Shown piece after piece: positions 22,667 through 33,387 of a DNA stretch of 64,000 nucleotides. Every line of letters begins with the position of its first letter. The first letter of the stretch is position 1. Location of the stretch: contig WTPW01001144.1 of assembly GCA_009809945.1 (NCBI GenBank), forward strand, positions 165,804-229,803. Reading direction: 5' to 3'. Source of the DNA: Gigaspora margarita. Its lineage: Eukaryota; Glomeromycota; Glomeromycetes; Diversisporales; Gigasporaceae. A program made the translations under genes and the position numbers. The notes beneath the pieces were generated by a model that searched no databases, had not been told where the DNA came from, and saw only the letters and a list, made by a program, of their open reading frames with translations.

Positions 22667-23693
22667 CCAATTATGGCACACATGTGATATCTTGTGATCC
22701 AATAATCAGAATCAGATAATTTTGCTACTATATGATTTATTATAATGAGACAAATCGAATAGTAGTAAAATTATCTAATTCTAATTACTGGATCACAAGA
22801 TATTGATACTTAAATAAAATAAATAAAATTTTTAATTTCAAGATTTTAATAAAGCCTAATCATAGTATGTTAATAGTGACTTTTTTTATTAAGTAAATCA
22901 ACTTTCATTATTAAGAAAATTTTGTTAACATTATAAATTCTACTTACTTCTAAATTTTTATAAATATTGGATAAATTTTATTAAGAATAGATTATATCCA
23001 ATATCGATCACTTGTAAATTACTTGTAAATCACATGATTTGATTGGCTAGTTTCGCGTTATTGCTCACAAAATTTATTTATTACTTGCAAATTTTATTAA
23101 CTTGAAAAGTAAATTTTTAATATATCAACTTAGTTAATATAGTTTTTTTTGATATTTTGATAAAACAAGTATTCAAAAATAGGTTTAGTAATATTTTATA
23201 ATGTTATATTTATTTTTATGAAACTTATCTGTAGTAATTGTGTTGTATAATCTGATCTACATAGTAGAGTCAAGTTAGTATTATAAAAAATGATCTACCT
23301 ATACTCCTCTACCTTTAAGTTATTTGTAAAAAAAACACTTGCGCTATAATAGGCTCTTTTAGTACGAAAAGGTATTTTATAAAAATTAATTAATAAAAAA
23401 TTATCTGATTTTTATGAAAATTTAGAGATAAGTAAAACATATAACATTTAATAAAATTATTTTAATAATAAAGATCAATTTACTTAATTAAAAATTTGCT
23501 AACAATGCATTAAAGTTATTTTTTTTAGTCTTTTAAATTTTAATCTTTTATTGCTAGTAAATTGTGGTGTAATAATTAGAATAAAATGATTCTGGTACTA
23601 TTCAATTAGTCTCACTAAGATGATTCGAATAGTACCAAAATTGTTCGATTCTGATTGCTAGATTACAAGATATCACATGTGCGCCATAATTGG
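22667..23693. mobile_element. TIR element, CCAATTATGGCAC ends, TA duplication
   Basis: The ends CCAATTATGGCACACATGTG and CACATGTGCGCCATAATTGG are inverted repeats flanked by TA on both sides. Hairpins of the CCAGTAATCC type form the subterminal regions (about 22690-22805 and 23580-23680). The interior is AT-rich without an open frame. It sits only 28 bp inside the previous element. Confidence 0.75.
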
Positions 23694-23704
23694 TACATAT
23701 ATAA

Positions 23705-24030
23705 TATCATATATTGCTGAAAATAAGCTACCTTTGAAAATAAGCTACCCCTGATTTTTTTCAAAAATCTTAAAAAATCAGTTAGCAGTTGTTACATATA
23801 AAAGTCCAAATATTACTAAGTAAACCTCAAAAGTACCATTATATAAACTTGTTTAGCACATCAAAATATATATACTATAAAAATTTAGTATCATTTGGTC
23901 AACTTTTATTAGTATGTTTTTCAATCTTTTCAAAAAATTCAATGTTTCAAAAATAAGCTACCCCATGTTTTTTTATGTAACTTTTTGGCCAAAAAAGGTA
24001 GCTTATTTTGGATACATACAGTAATTTGTT
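23705..24030. mobile_element. Small TIR element with AAAATAAGCTACC ends
   Basis: GAAAATAAGCTACC occurs twice at the left (about 23719 and 23737), and AAAATAAGCTACCCC recurs near 23950. The reverse complement GGTAGCTTATTTT closes the right side (about 23998). A related pair is at about 58690-58745. The similar but distinct AAAATAAGCACC motif ends the element at 31196-33387. Confidence 0.5.
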
Positions 24031-24455
24031 AATTTTTTAACTTTTATTTTAATTTGCAATATCGTGTGATCTAGTGATCAGAATCAAATGATTTTGGTAT
24101 CATTCGATTCGTCTTGATGTGATGAATCAAATGATAGCAAAATTATTTGATTCTGATTTTTTAGATCATGTGCTAACAGCCATTAAAGTTACCTGCACCA
24201 TAATACCTAAACTTACCTTAAATATGTATATTGGACAATCAGATGTTATAATCTATATTTAGTCAAAATTTGTGATTATAACAAGAGTTTATTATTAATA
24301 AAATTGATAAAAAATCAAAATTTTTTTGTAATAGTGATTATAGGTAATCTGTGACTATAATAAAGTTTTTTACTATATTTAAATCTGTTGTACAATATTG
24401 TGTGCTTATATAAAGGTGTAACTATATAGAGTGTGACTATAAAGAGATCAGACTG

Positions 24456-24961
24456 TATTTGATAATAAATACACCATTTTATTTTATCAAAATAATATTT
24501 GCAAATTTTAATTATAAAACACCTTATTTCTTATTTGATATATAACATTGTCAACCTAGATTTTTACCTCTTTAGAGAAATGCTAGAGACTAGAGTGACT
24601 ATTGCAAGAAGACATTTTATATAATTTATACTAATTACTATAGCATGCAAGGGTTGAAAGGGATACTATTATTTGGATAGTATTTTGTAAAGAGGCTTAA
24701 GAGATTTGCAATTATAAAAGAAACCACAATTAATAGTATATGAAGATACTAAGAATTGTATTAGTTGTATTTTAGTGAAAACACACTACTTCACTTCTAT
24801 TTTATTCAATAAACAGAGATTTTTCTCTCTACTTTTTAGCAAAGAAAAAATCTTGAGTATTTATATATATTTGTCTAATATACATAAATACAATAAAGAA
24901 ATAAAGGAATCTATATAATTGATACATTTGATATATGCTATATACTAAATATAATGAATAT
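24456..24961. other. AT-rich intergenic DNA
   Basis: No gene or clear repeat is seen. Confidence 0.5.
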
Positions 24962-26585
24962 CATCTTCAAATTTTATATATAGATATATATCGATTACTA
25001 ACCGAGTAAGTTATATATCGATAATCAACACTCCTGCTGATTATTATCAATAGTAATAGTAATCAATATATATCTGGTTAATTGATATATATCTAATATG
25101 CTATCAATTCTGCAATTAATAATTATTATATTCATATAATTATGCTTTTTGCAAATTTTTAAATGTTTTACAGGTTTTCGCTAGTTTTCACAAGTTTTCT
25201 AAAATTTATTTATTTATTTATTATTATTATATATTATATTTTAAGTTTTCACAATTTAATATAAAATTTTATTTTATTTATTTATTATTATTTAATATTT
25301 TAAATATTATATATTTTATTATATATTATTATAAAAAAATGACAAAAAAAANAAAACCAAAAAAAAAACAAAACAAAAAAAATAACAAAAAAAATAAAAA
25401 TAACTACTTTTGCACTTTGTTGCATCTAATTTACTTATTTCCTCACTTTGCAGTTAGCTATTATTTCCTTTTTTTGGTTTAACTATTATATTTGCTTATA
25501 TTTGCTTATATTTGCTTATATTTGCTTATATTTGCTACTTTTTGCAAATTGCCAAAGAAGTTAGAATTGGTGTTTTTAAAGGAAGTAAAAAATAAATAAA
25601 ATAAAATAAAATTAAAAAATAAGTAAAAAAAAGGAAAACAAACAAAAAACAAAATGTAAGCAAACTAAATAAAAAAATAAACGAAGCCTCAAATTTTCAT
25701 TTGTTTAAGTTCACATTTTTGCAATTTAGAAATTGTCAAAGATTTTTGCAAAATGCTAAAATAAATAAAAAAATAAAAATTAATGAAATAAGTAAAAAGA
25801 AAACAAACAAAAAAATAAATTGCAAGCAAACTAAATAAAAAAAATAAAAACTCAAATCCCCATTTCTTTGAAGTAGAGTTTGTGACAACATTGCTGAAAT
25901 CAAGTTGTATACATTCTTGCAAAGTGCTAAAAAAGTCTGGATTTGCTTGCAAAGTGTCAAAAAGTCTAGGTTATTTTTCTTGCGAATAAAATAAATTAAT
26001 AAAAAAATAAAAAAAACAAAAAACAAAGACAAAAAAAAACAAAAAATGGCAAATGAAAAAAAAATAAAGAACAACTAAAGCTTTATTTCTTTAAAGAAGC
26101 ATTCTTTGAAATTTAGAAATTGTTGTTGAAATCAGTTGTGTGTTCTTGCAATATGTCGAAAGGCTGTGTTGGTTTGTGCATAGTTTCAAAAAGTTGTTAG
26201 ATTTTTTGCAAAGTGCCAAAAGTTAAAAAGGTGTTTTTTGTAAAAATAAAATAAAATAAATTAAAAAATAATAAATAAAAGAAAAAAAATAAAAAAATAA
26301 AATAAAACTAAATGAAATTAAATGAAACTAAACAAAATGAAACCAAAAAAAACAAACAAAAATGAAAAAACAATGTAAAATTGATAGAAGATCTAAATTA
26401 TAAACAAAAAAATAATAAACAAAGATCTAATCTGATCTTGCACTATGATCATTGAAACATTTTGAAACATTTTGAAAATATTAATCAAATGCACTCTTGG
26501 TATGATCCAGGGTACAAATCTACTGATTCAGCTTGATTTCCTAGTTCTAAAATATTTTAAAACAATTTGAAATATTAAAAAAAAG
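24962..26585 (-). mobile_element. Family A element, copy 3 (minus strand), first segment
   Basis: Read on the minus strand it ends in the family A terminus; on the plus strand it begins CATCTTCAAATTTTATATAT followed by the ATCGATTACT / AGTAATCAATATATATC palindromes. The interior repeats GCAAAGTGC motifs in A-rich DNA. It is cut by a LINE fragment at 26586 and resumes at 27788. The Phe-rich minus-strand open frames at 25689-26074 are translations of the repeat. Confidence 0.7.
25491..25545 (+). repeat. 11-bp tandem repeat TATATTTGCTT
   Basis: Four to five head-to-tail copies of TATATTTGCTT within the family A element: a local expansion of its TTTGC motif. Confidence 0.85.
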
Positions 26586-27787
26586 ATCGTAAATATTAGA
26601 ACTCTTTCCGATGATCCCTCGTACCAAAAATTTCAAGAAGACCGACCTATAAAAACTTTACATTTAACACATAAAATAGTAAATTGGCTCTACCAAATAA
26701 AGCCTACAGTGAGCAGCACTTGTCGTTTAGAGGTAAAGTTCATAGACTACCTGCTGACAAGCTTAGAGTTTATCACTTACCGTTAGTAGACCTCTTGCTT
26801 GGCACTATTGAGCAAAGAAGTAGTGGGCACCAACCTAGAGTTTAGTTTTGAGATGTGTTATTATGTTAAGCATAACTCCTACCAACTCCTTTATATTTGG
26901 TACTTCTTCTGGTCATTTTCTCGTTGCCTTTTGGAATTTTCAAAAATTTGCCAAAAAGTGGGAAATCTGGCTTACCCCTCCTAAAGATCGGCAGTGTTTA
27001 CTCCTTCCGAATTGGAAAAGTGCCTACCAAATTGGATCAAGTCACGAGTGCGTTTTGGATTCGTCTAGAACAAACAATGAATGATATGTGGACACGTAGA
27101 AACTGAACCGAATTGAAATTTTTTACGATGCATCCCGACACCGGTATAGTTTGAGTTTTAGTTTTAGTGTATTACCTTTCTATTGCTTCTTCTATATATG
27201 TAAATATAGTACTTTGGTAAAGCTATATGCTTTACGCAGTCTATATAATTTTTAAATTAGTTCTTATGAACAATGTCAATTTTATTTTACTTTTCTTTTT
27301 TCTTGTTTTGTTTATTCTTATTTTATATTTGTTTTTTGTTAGATTTCATGTAGGTTTTGTAGTAGTACCCCTTTTATATTTCCTTTTTTTTCTAGAATAA
27401 AATTTATTTGTATGGGCCTGGATTTAATATTTCTTGTCCTAGGGGCTAGGTAAGGAGGATTAAGGAAAGGTAGTAATGTTGACAAGTGTTCTTGAAATGT
27501 TGAGGGAAGAAAGAAGATAGGAAGACATTTAAGCTTGTCACAAAAAGGGGAAGACATTTTTGTTTTGGCTTTAAGTAGCTAGATAAAGCTTCCTACTCCT
27601 ACACCAATTTGGTGTCTGGGTAGTGCCACAGGTCACACTTAGGTATCCATGGTATTTAGGTACCATCAAGATAGCTGGGTGATGCTAAACTTAAGTATTA
27701 ATTGAGCGTTATGTAGGTACAATTGTAAATGCAAACAGAGTTAATAAAGTATTAGCATGGCTGCTTAAGAGTTAAAAAAAATATATA
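26586..27787 (+). mobile_element. Truncated LINE-type retroelement 3' end (L3)
   Basis: It begins near AACTCTTTCCGATGATCC, the same start as L1, and ends GCTGCTTAAGAGTTAAAAAA. It is bordered by a direct repeat of about 12 bp, ATATTAAAAAAA (about 26572 and 27789), fitting target-primed reverse transcription into the family A element. The segment 26930-27110 is the best conserved block shared with L1. The ending TTAATAAAGTATTAGCATGG, then CTGCTTAAGAGTTAAAA, closely parallels the end of the reverse-transcriptase LINE at 49425-49470, which ties this fragment to that family. Overlapping open frames (26799-27106) are unrecognised. Confidence 0.6.
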
Positions 27788-28960
27788 TATATTAAAAAAA
27801 ATATAAGAGAGAAAAAAGAAAAAAAAAAAGAGGATAAAAGAAAGAAAAGAAGAAAAGGGAGAGAGAAGAAAAGGAAAAGAGAAAAAAAGAGAGAGAAGAG
27901 AAAAAAAGGGAGAGAGTAATTGTCATTTCAATTTTTTTTGTTTTTTTTTTTTTTTTTTNNNNNNNNNNNNNNNNNNNNNNNNNNNNNNNNNNNNNNNNNN
28001 NNNNNNNNNNNNNNNNNNNNNNNNNNNNNNNNNNNNNNNNNNNNNNNNNNNNNNNNNNNNNNNNNNNNNNNNNNNNNNNNNNNNNNNNNNNNNNNNNNNN
28101 NNNNNNNNNNNNNNNNNNNNNNNNNNNNNNNNNNNNNNNNNNNNNNNNNNNNNNNNNNNNNNNNNNNNNNNNNNNNNNNNNNNNNNNNNNNNNNNNNNNN
28201 NNNNNNNNNNNNNNNNNNNNNNNNNNNNNNNNNNNNNNNNNNNNNNNNNNNNNNNNNNNNNNNNNNNNNNNNNNNNNNNNNNNNNNNNNNNNNNNNNNNN
28301 NNNNNNNNNNNNNNNNNNNNNNNNNNNNNNNNNNNNNNNNNNNNNNNNNNNNNNNNNNNNNNNNNNNNNNNNNNNNNNNNNNNNNNNNNNNNNNNNNNNN
28401 NNNNNNNNNNNNNNNNNNNNNNNNNNNNNNNNNNNNNNNNNNNNNNNNNNNNNNNNNNNNNNNNNNNNNNNNNNNNNNNNNNNNNNNNNNNNNNNNNNNN
28501 NNNNNNNNNNNNNNNNNNNNNNNNNNNNNNNNNNNNNNNNNNNNNNNNNNNNNNNNNNNNNNNNNNNNNNNNNNNNNNNNNNNNNNNNNNNNNNNNNNNN
28601 NNNNNNNNNNNNNNNNNNNNNNNNNNNNNNNNNNNNNNNNNNNNNNNNNNNNNNNNNNNNNNNNNNNNNNNNNNNNNNNNNNNNNNNNNNNNNNNNNNNN
28701 NNNNNNNNNNNNNNNNNNNNNNNNNNNNNNNNNNNNNNNNNNNNNNNNNNNNNNNNNNNNNNNNNNNNNNNNNNNNNNNNNNNNNNNNNNNNNNNNNNNN
28801 NNNNNNNNNNNNNNNNNNNNNNNNNNNNNNNNNNNNNNNNNNNNNNNNNNNNNNNNNNNNNNNNNNNNNNNNNNNNNNNNNNNNNNNNNNNNNNNNNNNN
28901 NNAAAAGTGAATAAAATAAAAGAAAAAAAAAAAAAAAACAAAACTAATTATACTAAATCT
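27788..28960 (-). mobile_element. Family A element, copy 3, second segment (gapped)
   Basis: Purine-rich DNA (GAGAGAAGAAAAGG type) at 27800-27917 is the complement of the pyrimidine tract in copy 1 (3075-3165). A T run follows, then 944 Ns. The far end cannot be placed. Confidence 0.5.
27959..28902. other. Assembly gap (Ns)
   Basis: A run of 944 Ns within poly-T/poly-A sequence. Confidence 0.99.
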
Positions 28961-29499
28961 ATAAATTTTGTTCTTTTTACTTTTAATTTTCTATATTTCA
29001 ATATCATTCACTACAAATTTTCTAATTAGTTATATTGACAAATATGATTTTCTTGGACTTATCTAATCAACAAATAGTCTAAATATTCATATTTATCAAT
29101 TTTTGAAAAGACTATTTATATGAATTTTTATTAAGACAATCAACTTTGAGTTACTAATAAAAGTTGTAAAATGAGTCAAAAAATATTAGTTTTTATAAAA
29201 CAACTTTTAACCTTTTATTATTAAAATTTGTCTCTATAGTCAAAAATGTTTCAAAATGTATTAGTGATCGATAGCACCAGAAATAGATGAGATTCTAGGT
29301 CATATAAAAACTGATCTCTAGGTAAAATACTCCAGATATTCTTATATAGTGCTCTCAATAATATCACTAGAAAAAAAGAAATTATCAGTTAGTAATAATA
29401 AATAAGGAAGTGAAATAGTTTATTTTTATACTTAGCTTGTTTAAATTATTTCTTTTGATTACTATGCTATTATCCAAATGTCTATTCAAGAACAAGAAA
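28961..29499. other. AT-rich intergenic DNA
   Basis: Nothing is recognised. Confidence 0.5.
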
Positions 29500-30145
29500 A
29501 AAAATGAACTAAAAGGTTCTGGGTGATGAAAGATGTGCTGAAATAGGCGAAATACTGACTATTGATACCAGCAACATACACCAACGACAAGAATTACTAA
29601 ACTATTAATTGAAGAATCTAAAAAAGAGAAAATGTGAAAGTTAGTACCAAAAGCAATACAAAAAAAGAACTGAAAGTTGCCAGTGATAATGAAGCGAAGT
29701 ACTAACTAGTAATACCAACAATGTACACCAACAACAAAACGCTCTGAAACCGTCAGTTTAAGAACTTAAAAAAAGGAAAATGCTACCAAAAGCAAATGAA
29801 ATAAAAGAAAAAAAATTTTTTGAAAATCACCAGTAACAAAAGATGCACAGAAATAGATAAAATACCAACTGTACCAACTAGTGACACTAGTGACATATAC
29901 CAACAACGAAAAGACTGAAACTGTTAATTAAAGAACCTAAAAAAAAATGCAAAAATTAGTACCAAGAGCAAATGAAATGTAAGAAAAAAATTCTAAAAAT
30001 TGGCAATGAAAAAATATATCGAAATAGTTGAAGTACCATCTAGCAACACCAAAGATGTATACCAATAGTAAAAAGTACTGAAACAGTTACCTAAAGAACT
30101 AAAAAGAAGAAAAAACAAAAGTTAGTAATGGCCAAAACTAAAACA
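29500..30145 (+). repeat. Tandem repeat of about 150-165 bp, four degenerate units
   Basis: Each unit contains, in order, a GAAAT(A)G block, AATACCAACT, GTACACCAACAACAAAA, CTGAAACNGTTA, AAGAACCTAAAAAA, and TTAGTACCAAAAGCAAATG. Units start near 29500, 29655, 29800 and 29970. They have diverged and carry no shared long open frame. The array is minisatellite-like. Confidence 0.65.
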
Positions 30146-30284
30146 ACTAAATTGAAACAATTAACAAGTACAAAAAAAAATATACTTAAATATAGGTCCA
30201 ATATTGTGTAACTGGTAGTAATCATGATCTCACCTCTCATCTGATATAGGTGATATCACCTAGATGAAAATTAGTTATAATCTA

Positions 30285-30435
30285 TAAATATTATGAATAT
30301 TTATAAATATTATGAATATACATAAATATTATAATATTCATAAATATTATGAATATTTATGAATATTCGAATATCTATAATTTATATTCGAATATTCATA
30401 AATATTTATATATTCGAATATATTCATAAATATAG
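30285..30435. repeat. Palindromic ATTTATGAATATTCATAAT array, fourth copy
   Basis: The same self-complementary units as at 11635-12850, here mixed with TATTCGAATAT. It again adjoins a family A element (at 30436). Confidence 0.8.
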
Positions 30436-31195
30436 TATATTCAAATACAAGCACTAGATCCAGAGTACAGATCTACTGATCCAGCTTGATTTTCCAGTTC
30501 TAAAATATTTTAAAGAATTTAAAATATTAAAAAAAAAAGAAAAAAAAAGAAAAAATAAAAGAGAAAAAGAAAAGGAGAGTGAAGAAAAGGAATAGAAAAG
30601 AAATGGAGAAAGAAAAAAAAAGATAGGAGAAAAAAAAGAGAGAGAGGAGTAAAAATAGATACTGTCACCTTTTTTTTTTTTCTAATCTAGTTTTTTTTAT
30701 TTTGCTTTAATTGGCATTTTACTTTATTTTATTTTATTTTTTTTTACTTGGTGATTCAAAACACTATATAATCATTAAAGATCTATTAATCATTATATAG
30801 GAGTGAGTCAGTAGAAAAGGGTCAAATTTTTTCTAAGTAAAAGTTTTTTTGACTTTAAACTTAAATATCTTAACAAATATCTTAATAAATTTAATAAATC
30901 TTTTTTTATTTTAATCTTATATAATTTCAAGATTAAAATAAAAATTTTTTTAGCAAATTTGATTAAATAGATAAGATATTTAAATTTAAAAATTAAAAAA
31001 ATTTTACTAAAAATAATTTGTCCCTTTTCTACTGACTCACTCCCATATATCGTTTCAAATAATTCTGATTATAATCGATTTATAGATATATAATGATTTA
31101 ATATAGAAAATAATATATATCAATTTAGATATATATTGATTTTTATCCAATTAATTGATATATAACAATATTTTATAATTGATATAAAATGATTA
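30436..31195 (-). mobile_element. Family A element, copy 4 (minus strand), left-end part
   Basis: CAGATCTACTGATCCAGCTTG (in part), the purine-rich tract at 30530-30650, and 31045-31190 are the reverse complement of 2760-3240 in copy 1, including the ATCGATTTATAGATATATAA and ATTGATATATAACAATATTT blocks. It is interrupted by a MITE at 30800-31044 and truncated at 31195, where another element begins. Confidence 0.65.
30800..31044. mobile_element. MITE, GGAGTGAGTCAGTAGAAAAG ends
   Basis: The left end GGAGTGAGTCAGTAGAAAAG and right end CTTTTCTACTGACTCACTCC are near-perfect inverted repeats. Pairing extends inward through A/T-rich sequence (TTTAAATTTAAAT). Flanks are TATATA and CATATAT, fitting a TA-type target, though the exact duplication is ambiguous. 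Confidence 0.8.
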
Positions 31196-33387
31196 CCGTA
31201 AATCGCTAAAAATAAGCACCTCCTGAAAATAAGCACCCCTATAATAATTGCTAATATCTGAAAATAAGCACTCTAACTAAAATTAGCCATGATCTACATA
31301 ACTTAATATCAAATCTTAAAACCTTTGTGCAACCTACTTGGACTTTCAAAATGTTCAATTATATTCAAAATTAATCTACAATATCCGTATTACAAGATCA
31401 GATTAGATCTTTTGTTTATAATTAGATTTTTTATTTTGTTATTTTTTGTTTCTTTTTTTATTTTTTAATTTTTTTTTTATTTTGGCACTTTACAAGAACA
31501 CCAACCTAACTTCTCTAGCACTTTGCAAGACAAACAACAACTTTTTGGTACTTTGCAGGAACACTAATTTTACACTACAAGCCAACTCAGACTTCCGAGA
31601 CTTTGCTAGAACACACAACTAATATAGTTAAGTGCAAGTTTTTATAAGTTTTTGCAAGTTTTTACACGGTTTTATTTTATTTATTTTTTTTATTTGGCTT
31701 ATTTTATTCTGGTACTTTGTGAGAACACTATGCAAAAAAACCAATCCAGACTTTTTTGGCATTTTGTAAATATTAATCTGGCTTTTGGCAATTTCTGAAT
31801 TTGCAAGAACATGAACTCTTACTTCAGAGAAATAGAGATTTGGGTGTTCCTTTATTTTTTTATTCAGTTTGTTTATATTTTTTTGTTTATTTTTTTTTAC
31901 TTATTTTTAATTTTTATTTTATTATTTATTTCTAACTTCTTTAGCGAAATAATATGTCCTTGCATGTTATTTTATACACTTTACAAGAACACAAATACTA
32001 ACTTCTCTGGCACTTTGCAAAAACAAACTTGATTTCTTTAGCAATTTGCAAGAACATCAACACTTTTAAGAAATAGTTTTTTATTTTTTCACTTTTCTAC
32101 TATTTTTAGAAAGTATTTAGAAAAAAGAGCATAATGAAAGTGATAGCCAAAACAAAAGAAATGGCCAAGGCAAATACAATAGTTAAAACAAAAGAGTGAA
32201 TAATAGCTAACTGCAGGTGAGCAAAAATAAGCATATAAGGCTAGTTTTTTATGGAATTATATGCAATGAAGTGTGAAAGTAAAAATAATACTGTTTTTTA
32301 GTTTTATTTTTATTTTTTCCAATTTTTTTGGTTTCATTTTTTTGTAAAGAATGTATAATAATATATAATAAAATATGTAATATTAATTAAAGGGAATATT
32401 TTTTTGTCGCACCCGCGACATGTCGCACCTGCGACATGTCGCACCCCCTGATTCGACCAATCAAATCGCTCGATTTTGTAGGCAAAAAAAAATTTTTTTA
32501 AAAAATTAAAGTTTTTACTTAATAAAGTATAAAATATATATAAAATAGCACATCATATAACGTAAAATTTTATTCTGAACAACCTTTTCTAAGTTAGGAA
32601 GATAGATAGTCTTAGTAAAAAAAACGTTTTATAAGAAAAAACAAAAATTTCAAAAGTTAGCACATATAAAACTTTTTTTTTACTAAAACAAACTACCTTT
32701 TTGACTTAGAAAAAGTTGTTCAACGTAAAATTTTGCATATAATAAGTAAACATAAATATAGATTTAATTAGTAAAAAAAAGTTCTATATGTGCTAACATT
32801 GGAAATTTTGTTTTTTCTTATAAAATGTCATTTTTTACTAAGATAATCTATCTTTGTAACTTAGAAAAAGTTGTTCAGAATAAAATTTTACACTATATGT
32901 ATAGTCATCGCTTAGTTATTCTTATATTTTACTAGTAAAATTTTTAGTTTTTTAAAAAAAAAATTTTTTGTCTACAAAATCGGGCGATTTGATTGGTCGA
33001 ATCACGGGGGGGGGCGACATGTCGCGGGTGCGACAAATTTCTATTCCCTTAATTAAAAATGTATATTTAATTTAAAATATAATGTATAATAATAAATAAA
33101 AAAAATATAAAATATTATATTAAATTGTGAAATTTTGCAAAAACCTGTAAAAATGTTCAAAAATTTGCAAAAGCATGATTATGTGAATATATATATCATT
33201 TATTTATTTTTTTAAAAATTTTGAAATTTGTAAAATATTGCAAAAAATTGCAATAATATATGAAATATTACCTTGGTTAAAAACATATGTAATCAGAAAT
33301 TTTTAGTGAAATTTATTCAAAATGTTTATCCGAAAATAAGCACACCCTACATATTGGAAGAGGGTGCTTATTTTTAGTGATTTACAG
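31196..33387. mobile_element. TIR element with AAAATAAGCACC ends, TA duplication
   Basis: After a TA the left end is CCGTAAATCGCTAAAAATAA then GCACC. The right end GGTGCTTATTTTTAGTGATT then TACAG is its inverted repeat, followed by TA. The interior resembles the CATCAGC families (AGATCAGATTAGATC, T-rich DNA, CACTTTGCAAGAAC), so different TIRs enclose related interiors. A 659-bp foldback is inserted at 32391-33049. The open frame at 31811-32032 is a repeat translation. Confidence 0.75.
32391..33049. mobile_element. Foldback element with CGACATGTCGC-bearing ends
   Basis: The element starts AGGGAATATTTTTTTGTCGC and ends GCGACAAATTTCTATTCCCT, flanked by direct repeats TAATTAA (32384-32390 and 33050-33056). 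Complementarity continues well over 200 bp into both arms, through TTCGACCAATCAAATCGC, AAAATTTTA and AGTTGTTCA(G/A) blocks, so the whole element can fold back. CGACATGTCGC occurs twice at the left end and at least once at the right. There is no open frame. The 7-bp repeat and AGGG end leave the superfamily open. Confidence 0.8.

Larger units (their letters stand above)
22639..24218. mobile_element. TIR element, AGGTAAG ends, TA duplication
   Basis: The left end is AGGTAAGCATGGGTATTATG after a TA; the right end CACCATAATACCTAAACTTA then CCT is its inverted repeat, followed by TA. Length is about 1.6 kb, of which about 1 kb is a further insertion at 22667-23693. The right part holds a CCAGTAATC-like hairpin (about 24065-24175). 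There is no coding capacity. Confidence 0.65.
22124..24455. mobile_element. Tc1/mariner-type TIR element, outer of a nested set
   Basis: The left end is TAGTTAGACCTCTTTATAAT after a TA. The right end TATAAAGAGATCAGACTG is its inverted repeat, followed by TA. About 2.3 kb lie between, most of it later insertions (22639-24218 and elements within). No transposase is seen. Related ends occur at 20484 and 58923. Confidence 0.6.
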
